Part shown: positions 1 to 5,616 of the stretch, piece by piece | How positions within the stretch are numbered: position 1 is the stretch's first letter | How the letters are laid out: every line of letters begins with the position of its first letter | Assembly (NCBI GenBank): GCA_005798965.1 | Contig: SYIB01000302.1 | Location: 1 to 6,424 of the forward strand | Direction: 5' to 3' | Source of the DNA: Planctomycetia bacterium | GTDB taxonomy: Bacteria; Planctomycetota; Phycisphaerae; Phycisphaerales; SM1A02 | DNA length: 6,424 nt | The notes under the pieces: model-generated | Databases searched by the model: none | What the model was told of the DNA's origin: nothing | The model's input: the letters and a program-made list of their open reading frames with translations, nothing else | Program-made: the position numbers and the translations under genes

Positions 1-1290
1 CACGCCGCCGAGCCGATCGAGTCCGTTCTTGCGCACGAGGAAACCGGAAACGCGATCACCTATGCGCGCGATCGTGCCGTGGCTCGGTGGTGCCGTGCGA
101 AGGGCATTGCCTTCCGTGAGTGGGCGCAGAACGGCGTGCTGCGTCCCAATCCGGGTCGCGATGGTTGGTCGGGTCGTTGGCAGGAGTTCATGAAGCGGGC
201 ACGGCACCCGGTTCCGACCATGCTTCGTTCGCCCGCTGCTGCAACGATCGCCCCGCACGAACCGGGGCTCTCCTCCGTGCTTGGCCTTGGTCCCGACACG
301 CGTGTTGCACTCAGGCAGCGCGGCGGATCGTCGAACGCAGCGGCATGCCTCAACTCCTTCCTGCTTGAGCGGGGCCGCGACTACCAGCGCACGATGGGGT
401 CACCCGTCGAGGCCTGGGAATCGTGCTCGCGGCTCTCGCCGCACCTGGCGTGGGGCACGATGAGCGTGCGTCGCGCATGGCAGGGTGCTGCACGGCGGCT
501 CGGCCAACTCGGCGAGGAAGGGGAGGCGAGCAGTGACCTCCGTGCCTGGCGTGGCTCGGTGCGCAGCTTCATGTCGCGTCTGGCGTGGCACTGCCACTTC
601 ATGCAGAAGCTCGAGGACGAGCCGGCGATCGAGCACCGTTGCATGATGCCGTGCACCGAATCGCTGCGGACGGGCATGGATCCCGCGCTTGCGGCGCAGC
701 GGCTCGCGGCATGGCAAGAGGGGAGGACCGGCTACCCCATGGTCGACGCGTGCATGCGCGCGCTGGTCCAGACCGGATGGATCAACTTCCGCATGCGAGC
801 GATGCTGGTGAGCTTCGCCAGCCATCATCTGTGGCTGGACTGGCGATCGTTCGCGCCGTGGCTCGGTCGGCAATTCCTCGACTACGAGCCGGGCATCCAC
901 TACTCGCAGGTGCAGATGCAATCGGGCACCACAGGCATCAACACGCTCAGGATCTACTCGCCGCGCAAGCAGGTCGAGGACCACGATCCGACCGGGGTCT
1001 TCATCCGTCGGTGGGTGCCCGAACTGCAGCCGGTGCCGGACGAGTTCCTGGCGGAACCGGCGCTGATGCCGGGCTTGCTTCAGCAGATGATCGGTTGCCG
1101 CATCGGCGAGGAGTATCCGCAACCGATCGTCGATCATGCCACCGCCTATCGCGCGGCGCAGCAGGCGCTCTTCTCCCTGCGGGCCACGCCGCAGGCCCGC
1201 ACCGAATCGAAGGCGGTGTTCCGCAAGCACGGAAGCCGCAAGCGGTCGGGTGCGCGCGCCAGTCGAGCCACGAAGACCTCAAAGGACTGA
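1..1290 (+). CDS. Photolyase/cryptochrome-family FAD-binding protein, 5'-truncated by window edge
   Basis: Frame 1 is open from base 1, giving 429 visible residues ending at TGA 1288-1290. The family uses FAD and blue light to repair UV-induced pyrimidine dimers, or for light sensing. Visible family motifs are HEETGN (codons 12-17), RDGW (53-56), W238 followed by the GYPMVDACMRAL block (about 244-255), LDWR (279-282), DYEPGIHY (294-301), QSGTTGIN (307-314), RIYSPRKQ (317-324) and DHDP...RRWVPEL (327-342). These make up the FAD-binding helical domain. The N-terminal antenna-type alpha/beta domain (about 90 residues) lies outside the window. A GTG at 79 is not the real start, because conserved residues precede it. 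The last 20 or so residues are rich in Lys and Arg. Compared with E. coli PhrB as remembered, the Trp of DWR (W359) is kept but the W382/W384 region has no Trp. Whether it repairs CPDs, (6-4) products or senses light cannot be told from the sequence. Confidence 0.9.
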   Translation, partial: HAAEPIESVLAHEETGNAITYARDRAVARWCRAKGIAFREWAQNGVLRPNPGRDGWSGRWQEFMKRARHPVPTMLRSPAAATIAPHEPGLSSVLGLGPDTRVALRQRGGSSNAAACLNSFLLERGRDYQRTMGSPVEAWESCSRLSPHLAWGTMSVRRAWQGAARRLGQLGEEGEASSDLRAWRGSVRSFMSRLAWHCHFMQKLEDEPAIEHRCMMPCTESLRTGMDPALAAQRLAAWQEGRTGYPMVDACMRALVQTGWINFRMRAMLVSFASHHLWLDWRSFAPWLGRQFLDYEPGIHYSQVQMQSGTTGINTLRIYSPRKQVEDHDPTGVFIRRWVPELQPVPDEFLAEPALMPGLLQQMIGCRIGEEYPQPIVDHATAYRAAQQALFSLRATPQARTESKAVFRKHGSRKRSGARASRATKTSKD

Positions 1291-1311
1291 TGGGCTGGTT
1301 GTCGATGGAGT

Positions 1312-1341
1312 CTCGCCTTCGCGCTCCCCGCGATAGGCGAG
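1312..1341. terminator. Candidate hairpin (bidirectional terminator) between convergent genes
   Basis: A 7-bp stem pairs CTCGCCT (1312-1318) with AGGCGAG (1335-1341). Inside it CGCG (1320-1323) pairs with CGCG (1329-1332) around a five-base CTCCC loop. It sits in the 54-bp gap between the convergent photolyase and DUF2238 genes, where a shared terminator would be expected. There is no T-run on either side, so classical intrinsic termination is unproven. Confidence 0.4.
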
Positions 1342-1344
1342 CTG

Positions 1345-1824
1345 TCATGATCGCGCGTGGAGCGCCCGGTCCTGCGCGGCACCGAGCATGAGCTGCGCGG
1401 CGATCGCGCCCACGAGCGCCATGGTCATGTCCCACTGCGCGTCCCAGGGATCACCCTGCGTGCCGAGCCATTCGGGGCCGGCATCGGGATAGAACGCGAT
1501 GACCATCCATGCCTCGGCGAGTTCGTAGAACGCCGAGAAACCAAGACAGGTCCCCGTGATCAAGGCGGCGAGCCACCAGCCTGGTGGCAGCGACGTTCGC
1601 CGCAGCACCACTTCGCGCAGGAAGACGGCAGAGATGAAGCCTTGCAGCACATGACCCACGCGATCGATCGGGTTGCGGGTCAGGCCGAGCCCTTCAACGA
1701 AGCCATCGGGCAAGGGGACCGCGGAAAACGTGTAGCGGCCACCGACGCACTGCATGATGAAGCCGACCGCGAGCATGCTGTAGGTGAGCCGGGTCAAGGG
1801 GAGCCGGGCGCTGAAGATCCCCAC
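1345..1824 (-). CDS. DUF2238 (YjdF-type) multi-pass membrane protein, surviving 3' part of a broken gene
   Basis: This 159-codon open stretch begins at a GTG (1824) and ends at TGA 1347-1345. It carries the hallmarks of the DUF2238 inner-membrane family, whose function is unknown: a G-G-x-Y-T-F-x-x-V-P-L block, RNPIDRVGH, REVVLRR, SAFYELAEAW and LGTQGDPWDAQWDM. About four hydrophobic segments remain. Homologues such as E. coli YjdF run to about 209 residues, and the missing N-terminus is found in the same frame upstream, behind two stop codons (see 1825-1977). The sequence just before GTG 1824 has no purine-rich ribosome-binding site, so this piece is unlikely to be a properly initiated gene. 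It faces the photolyase tail-to-tail and diverges from the DUF1801 gene. It is most likely a pseudogene remnant or a gene hit by sequence errors. Confidence 0.8.
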   Translation of the reverse strand: MGIFSARLPLTRLTYSMLAVGFIMQCVGGRYTFSAVPLPDGFVEGLGLTRNPIDRVGHVLQGFISAVFLREVVLRRTSLPPGWWLAALITGTCLGFSAFYELAEAWMVIAFYPDAGPEWLGTQGDPWDAQWDMTMALVGAIAAQLMLGAAQDRALHARS

Positions 1825-1977
1825 GAGCAGGATGCCCAGTCAGAGCGGCAGGACCTAGAACGTCCACACGCCGATGTCGGTCGCGCCGATGAGGGACCAG
1901 ATCGCTGCAGCAAGGCACGCGACGGCAGCCAGCAGGGGCGGCTTGTCTTGGCGAGGCTGTGAGGCGCGCATGGACAT
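1825..1977 (-). pseudogene. Severed 5' part of the DUF2238 gene, with in-frame TAG and TGA
   Basis: The same reading frame as the DUF2238 stretch continues upstream to ATG 1971 (or ATG 1977 two codons earlier). It reads an N-terminus with a hydrophobic segment (LLAAVACLAAAIWSLIG), then GVWTF-stop-VLPL-stop-LGILLVGIF, then the known LPLTRLTY. The stops are TAG at 1857-1855 (codon 39 from ATG 1971) and TGA at 1842-1840 (codon 44). From ATG 1971 the full frame is 208 codons plus stop, matching the usual family length, and a weak GGA lies about 9 bases upstream. In the family, as I remember it, the first stop falls where a Glu precedes the V-L-P turn, so GAG to TAG is the simplest change. No frameshift is needed. 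A pseudogene is the first reading; assembly error is the main alternative. Confidence 0.75.
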
Positions 1978-2034
1978 CGTTCCGTCGGAGCGTAGCGGAG
2001 GGGTCGGCAGGCGCGCTGCATCTAGCATGGAGTC

Positions 2035-2610
2035 ATGGGCAAGCCAGCCAGCACGAAGAGGTCCAAGGCCATCGCGCGCGGTGCAGCCAAGAAGGCCAGC
2101 AAGGCAGCAGCGCGTGGTTCCGCTTCGGCCTCAGCGGCCTTCAAGGCGCCACGTGGTGCCGCATCACCCGATGCGTACTACGCCGCACTGCCTGCGGAGC
2201 GCCGACCGGTCATGCAAGCCCTGCGCAAGGCGATCGCCAGAGCACTCCCGAGGGGCTTCAAGGAAACAATCGGCTACGGCATGCCTGGATGGGTCGTGCC
2301 GCTCACGACCTACCCGGCTGGCTACCACTGCGCACCAGGCACGCCGCTGCCATTCCTGGGCTTGGCCTCGCAGAAGGGACACATCAGCTTCTACCACATG
2401 GGCTTGTACGCGGATCCCGCGCTACTGAAGTGGTTCCGGGGCGAGTGCGCCGCACGACTCACGAAGAAGCTCGACATGGGCAAGAGCTGCGTGCGCTTCA
2501 AGCGGCCCGAGGACGTGCCCATTGACCTGATCGCGGACCTCTGCCGCCGGATGACGCCCTCGCAGTGGATCGCGCTGTATGAGTCGAAGCTCAGGCCCAG
2601 CGCGACATGA
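2035..2610 (+). CDS. DUF1801 (YdhG/frataxin-like fold) protein with Lys/Ala-rich N-terminal tail
   Basis: The protein has 191 residues, from ATG 2035 to TGA 2608-2610. Residues from about 44 onward match DUF1801 (PF08818): S-P-D-A-Y-Y-A-A-L-P, then R-x-x-M-Q-A-L-R-K-A-I, the G-F-K-E-T-I-G-Y-G-M-P core, a G-L-A-S-Q-K-G-H-I-S-F-Y block, M-G-K-S-C-V-R-F-K and a C-terminal helix. The family is small and cytosolic with a frataxin-like fold; Bacillus subtilis YdhG (Fra) has been linked to iron delivery, but that role cannot be assumed here. The first 43 residues are low-complexity and rich in Lys, Arg, Ala and Ser, like a nucleic-acid-binding tail. TGGAG at 2028-2032 lies only two bases before the ATG, so the ribosome-binding site is poor. 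The gene diverges from the DUF2238 remnant across 57 bp in which no clear promoter could be picked out. Confidence 0.85.
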   Translation: MGKPASTKRSKAIARGAAKKASKAAARGSASASAAFKAPRGAASPDAYYAALPAERRPVMQALRKAIARALPRGFKETIGYGMPGWVVPLTTYPAGYHCAPGTPLPFLGLASQKGHISFYHMGLYADPALLKWFRGECAARLTKKLDMGKSCVRFKRPEDVPIDLIADLCRRMTPSQWIALYESKLRPSAT

Positions 2611-2689
2611 TCGTGGCGACTCGCTCCCTCATGCCGATTCTGGTGTCCGCTGCGGGCTGGATGCGGCAACCACGCGGGTCATGCTGTCC

Positions 2690-4792
2690 ATGAACACCCA
2701 GCGATCCCGTTCACCGTGGCTGCCTGAGCGTGGCACCATGCATGCGGTGTGGCTGGCTGGCGCGCTTGGCGCAGGATGCCTGCTCGGCCTCGCCCCGCGG
2801 GATGAGCCCGGCCCGCTCGCGCCGCCCGCGCCCGTTGATGCTCGATCCATGGGCGTCGGCCGATTCGTGGACGATGCCACCGGGGTCGATCTTGATGGCG
2901 CGCAGCGGTCGTGGCGGGCTGGCTGCGGCGAGCGACTGACGGTCGTCGCGCTCACGAGTGTGACCTGCCCGCTCTGCCGCAAGTTCGGCCCGACGCTCGC
3001 TCGCATCGAGTCGGCGTTTGCCGACCGCGGCCTGAAGTTCGTGTACGTCAACGTCAGTGGACTCGACTCGACCGAGGCGATGCGCAAGCAGGTGGCGGAC
3101 CTCGGGCTCAAGGGGCTCCATCTCAATGATGGCGATGGGGCCATCGCAGCCGCGCTCGCGGCTCGCACCACGACCGAGGTCTTCGTCATCGATGCGGGCA
3201 ACACGCTGGTGTATCGCGGCGCGGTCAGTGACCAGTACGGCGTCGACTTCACGCTCGATGCCCCACGTCATCGATTCCTCGAGTCGGCGCTCGAGTCGGC
3301 GCTTACGGGAAAGGTCCCCGACCTGCAGGCGATCGCCTCGCCAGGCTGCGCGATCGAGCCCAAGCGCGCGGCGGCGCCCCCAGGCTCGGCACTTGATGCA
3401 ACCACGATCACCTACGCGCGCGACATCTCGCGCATCATGCAGAACAACTGCGTCGAGTGCCATCGGGCGGGTGGACCCGGTCCGTTCGCGCTCGATTCGT
3501 TCGAGGCGGTCTCGGCGCGGGCGACGATGATCCGTGCCGTCACGCAGGAAGGCACGATGCCGCCGTGGTTTGCGGCGCCGATGCACGGTGCCGACGGCGC
3601 GGCCAAGCCGAGCCCATGGTCCAACGATCGCTCGCTGACGAGCCGGGAGAAGCAGGCGATCGCAGCATGGATCGAGGCCGGCAAGCCCGAGGGTGATCGT
3701 GCAGACCTGCCACTGCCCAAGGCTCATGCCAGCGGCGAGTGGTCGATTGGCGCGCCTGACGCGATCGTGCAGCTTCCGAAGCCGATCGCCATCAAGGCCG
3801 ATGGCTTCATGGCGTACCAGACGGTCGTCGTGCCCACGAACCTCGCCGAGGACCGCTGGGTCAGGGCCGTGCAGATCGTGCCGACCGAACCGTCGGTCGT
3901 GCACCATGTCCTGGTCTTTGCGCTCGACGAGGACGACGCGAAGAACCCCCGCGTCCGTCGCCGCCTTGCAGCCGAGGAAGCAGGGGGCTACTGGGCTGCC
4001 TATGTGCCCGGCAACGACCACGTCATCCATGGCCCTGGGTTCGCGCGCCGGCTGCCGGCCCGCTCGTCGCTGCTCTTCCAGATCCACTACACGCCCAACG
4101 GCACGGCGACCAGCGATCAGATGAAGTTGGGCATGGTGTTCGCCGACGGGCCGCCGCGACATGTGGTGCGCACGGCATCCATCGCCGACCGAAGCATCAG
4201 GATCCCGCCTGGTGCCCCGAACCACCGCGAGAGCGCGCAGGTTCGCATCCCGGCCGATGCTCGGATCCTGGCGTTCATGCCGCACATGCATGTGCGAGGC
4301 AAGGCGTACCGCTACGAGCTGGAGCCTGCCGACGGTGGCGCACGGCGCATGCTGCTGGACATCCCTGCCTACGACTTCAACTGGCAGCTGCGGTACGAGC
4401 TGCGCGAGCCACTCGAGGCCAGCACGGGTTCCACGCTGCACGGCACCGCGTGGTACGACAACAGCGCGGGCAATCCCGCGAATCCCGATCCGACCCGGAC
4501 CGTGCTATGGGGGCCGCAGACCGTCGACGAGATGATGCTCGGCTACATCGAGTACTACCTGGTCAACGAGGATCCCCTTCACCCGGAGGAACTTGAGCCC
4601 GGCAGCGCGCCCGGCCGTGGGTCCAGCCAGGGCGCGCGTGGCATCACCTTCGATCGACTGCTGCTTCGCTTCGATGCGAACAAGGACGGGACCATTTCGG
4701 AGGACGAGGTGCCGGAGAATCTGCTTCCGCAATTCCGGCGTTTGGATCGCACCTCGAATGGGGTACTCGAGCGCGATGACTTCGCGCCTTGA
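2690..4792 (+). CDS. Secreted redoxin / cytochrome c / PHM-like dicopper monooxygenase / EF-hand fusion protein
   Basis: From ATG 2690 the protein has 700 residues. Domains in order: a signal sequence or anchor (Arg-containing n-region, hydrophobic core about 17-35); a thioredoxin/AhpC-like domain (about 70-230) with CPLC (Cys93, Cys96), where the usual cis-Pro position before E-V-F-V-I-D is Thr; a haem c segment with CVECH (254-258) and a likely axial Met290 in GTMPPW; a Cu type II ascorbate-dependent monooxygenase-like domain (about 370-630) with HH (405-406), His466 in IHYTPNG, HMH (532-534) and Met615 in DEMMLGY; and two C-terminal EF-hands, one canonical (662-673) and one degenerate (686-697). 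All six PHM-type copper-ligand positions are filled. It probably acts outside the cytoplasm in redox chemistry; the substrate is unknown. ATG 2579, 2681 and 2738 are other possible starts: 2579 overlaps the DUF1801 gene and 2738 loses the positive n-region. None has a clear ribosome-binding site. ArsM follows closely on the same strand. Confidence 0.85.
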   Translation: MNTQRSRSPWLPERGTMHAVWLAGALGAGCLLGLAPRDEPGPLAPPAPVDARSMGVGRFVDDATGVDLDGAQRSWRAGCGERLTVVALTSVTCPLCRKFGPTLARIESAFADRGLKFVYVNVSGLDSTEAMRKQVADLGLKGLHLNDGDGAIAAALAARTTTEVFVIDAGNTLVYRGAVSDQYGVDFTLDAPRHRFLESALESALTGKVPDLQAIASPGCAIEPKRAAAPPGSALDATTITYARDISRIMQNNCVECHRAGGPGPFALDSFEAVSARATMIRAVTQEGTMPPWFAAPMHGADGAAKPSPWSNDRSLTSREKQAIAAWIEAGKPEGDRADLPLPKAHASGEWSIGAPDAIVQLPKPIAIKADGFMAYQTVVVPTNLAEDRWVRAVQIVPTEPSVVHHVLVFALDEDDAKNPRVRRRLAAEEAGGYWAAYVPGNDHVIHGPGFARRLPARSSLLFQIHYTPNGTATSDQMKLGMVFADGPPRHVVRTASIADRSIRIPPGAPNHRESAQVRIPADARILAFMPHMHVRGKAYRYELEPADGGARRMLLDIPAYDFNWQLRYELREPLEASTGSTLHGTAWYDNSAGNPANPDPTRTVLWGPQTVDEMMLGYIEYYLVNEDPLHPEELEPGSAPGRGSSQGARGITFDRLLLRFDANKDGTISEDEVPENLLPQFRRLDRTSNGVLERDDFAP
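3278..3301 (+). repeat. Perfect 12-bp tandem duplication inside the fusion gene
   Basis: The unit CTCGAGTCGGCG occurs twice without interruption, in frame, encoding Leu-Glu-Ser-Ala twice in a helix at the end of the thioredoxin-like domain. It keeps the frame and is probably a small replication-slippage event with no separate function. Confidence 0.8.
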
Positions 4793-4827
4793 CGCGTCGT
4801 GGATGTCGCAGGGTGGAGTGTGCTGGT

Positions 4828-4926
4828 CTGAGCGATTCGAACAAGGCCAAGCCGTGCTGCGAGGGATCAGGATGCTGCGGGCCGACGTCGTTCACGCCCG
4901 ACGAGCTCGCCCATGCGATCGGCTAG
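4828..4926 (+). pseudogene. arsM: 5' part of arsM, Cys-rich N-terminus ended by an in-frame TAG
   Basis: Upstream of the open ArsM stretch, the same frame encodes an ArsM-like N-terminus: S-D-S-N-K-A-K-P, then CCEGSGCCGP, then F-T-P-D-E-L-A-H-A-I-G, and then TAG at 4924-4926, followed by S-A-A-E-L-A-V-A-P-E-G-A-N. ArsM proteins normally have I-G-Y-S at this point, so the stop sits exactly where Tyr is expected (TAC to TAG is one base). The likely start is CTG 4828, with GGAG at 4815-4818 nine bases upstream, or GTG 4813. With the stop read as Tyr, the gene would give 262 residues, normal for the family. If translated as it stands, the segment gives a peptide of 32 residues (37 from GTG 4813) carrying two CC pairs. 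Confidence 0.75.
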
Positions 4927-4944
4927 AGCGCTGCCGAGCTTGCC

Positions 4945-5616
4945 GTGGCGCCGGAGGGGGCGAACATGGGACTGTCCTGCGGCAATCCCACCGCGATCGC
5001 GTCGCTCAAGCCGGGTGAAGTCGTGCTCGACCTCGGCGCTGGCGGGGGCTTCGACTGCTTCATCGCCGGATCGAAGGTCGGGGCAACCGGCCGGGTGATC
5101 GGCGTCGACATGACGCCCGAGATGATCATGAAGGCGCGCCGCAACGTGTCGACCTACACGGCGCAGACCGGGTTCTCCAACGTCGAGTTCCGACTCGGCG
5201 AAATCGAGAACCTGCCCGTTGCTGATGCGAGCGTGGATGTCGTGATCTCCAACTGCGTCCTCAATCTGTCCCCGGACAAGGCGCGCGTCTGGAGCGAGAT
5301 TGCACGAGTGCTCAGGCCGGGTGGCCGCGTGGCGGTCTCGGATCTGGCGCTGCTGCGACCGCTCCCTGAAGCGCTGCGCACTGACCTCGAGGCACTCGTT
5401 GGTTGCGTGGCGGGCGCGGTCTCGGTCAGCGAGATGCGCAGCTTGGCTGAAGCCGCGGGCTTGGGTTCCATCGAGCTGCGCCCGAAGCCCGAGTACGTCG
5501 ACGCGCTCACCGACTGGAACGACCCGCTCTACCAGCGAATCATGCAGGCGCTGCCTGCGGGCACGCGTCCGAGCACCTTCGTCGTCAGCTTGGATGTGAC
5601 GGCACGCAAGAACTAG
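4945..5616 (+). CDS. arsM: Arsenite S-adenosylmethionine methyltransferase ArsM, catalytic part
   Basis: ArsM transfers methyl groups from SAM to As(III) in the cytoplasm, giving methylated and volatile arsenicals for detoxification. The open stretch from GTG 4945 has 223 codons and includes PEGANMGLSCGNP, SAM motif I (VVLDLGAGGGFDC, about 5020-5058), GVDMTPEM, RLGEIENLPVAD, SNCVLNLSPDK and GCVAGA. The three Cys known to bind arsenic in characterised ArsM are present: GLSC at 4978-4980, SNC at 5254-5256 and GC at 5404-5406. The normal N-terminus lies in frame upstream behind TAG 4924-4926. GTG 4945 has little ribosome-binding site, but ATG 4966 has GGAGG at 4953-4957 eight bases ahead, so a 216-residue core could be translated alone. 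No arsR or other ars gene is in the window. The gene follows the fusion-protein gene and may share its transcript. Its TAG overlaps the stop of the facing esterase gene. Confidence 0.88.
   Translation: MAPEGANMGLSCGNPTAIASLKPGEVVLDLGAGGGFDCFIAGSKVGATGRVIGVDMTPEMIMKARRNVSTYTAQTGFSNVEFRLGEIENLPVADASVDVVISNCVLNLSPDKARVWSEIARVLRPGGRVAVSDLALLRPLPEALRTDLEALVGCVAGAVSVSEMRSLAEAAGLGSIELRPKPEYVDALTDWNDPLYQRIMQALPAGTRPSTFVVSLDVTARKN
4953..4957 (+). promoter_or_regulatory. Possible internal ribosome-binding site for the ArsM core (ATG 4966)
   Basis: GGAGG lies eight bases before the in-frame ATG 4966 and 27 bases after the interrupting TAG, a good layout for reinitiation. The caveat is that these bases also encode the conserved Pro-Glu-Gly of the ArsM family, so the match may be a by-product of protein constraint. 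Confidence 0.35.
5613..5616. other. Convergent stop codons sharing one CTAG
   Basis: The ArsM stop TAG (5614-5616, + strand) and the esterase stop TAG (5615-5613, - strand) are formed by the same palindromic CTAG, so the two genes overlap by four bases and no intergenic terminator exists between them. Confidence 0.85.

Noticed and set aside
79..1290. Starting the photolyase gene at GTG 79
   Set aside because: Conserved family residues (HEETGN and the following T-Y-A-R-D) lie before this codon, so the gene runs in from outside the window.
2738..2797. A lipoprotein signal around L-G-A-G-C in the fusion protein N-terminus
   Set aside because: The position three residues before Cys is Gly instead of Leu/Val/Ile, and hydrophobic sequence continues after the Cys, so an ordinary signal peptide or membrane anchor fits better.
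400..4441. Long minus-strand open frames opposite the photolyase (400-1230) and the fusion protein (2711-4441)
   Set aside because: They are mirror frames of strongly supported genes in GC-rich DNA, have Arg/His-rich composition and show no family motifs.
1400..5000. Five copies of the palindrome GCGATCGC (1400, 2230, 3329, 3656, 4993), resembling the cyanobacterial HIP1 repeat
   Set aside because: Every copy lies in the same codon phase and encodes Ala-Ile-Ala with the GCG and ATC codons favoured here, so codon bias explains them. A genome-wide count against a codon-matched background would settle it.
4803..5018. A start at ATG 4803 in the third frame after the fusion gene
   Set aside because: The frame has Arg/Cys-rich, unrecognisable content, while frame 1 over the same bases gives an ArsM N-terminus.
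1345..5616. A joint pathway linking photolyase, the copper/haem protein and ArsM as a new stress system
   Set aside because: Strands differ, two frames are broken and no shared chemistry or regulator is visible. Adjacency alone is too weak without conservation of the neighbourhood in other genomes.
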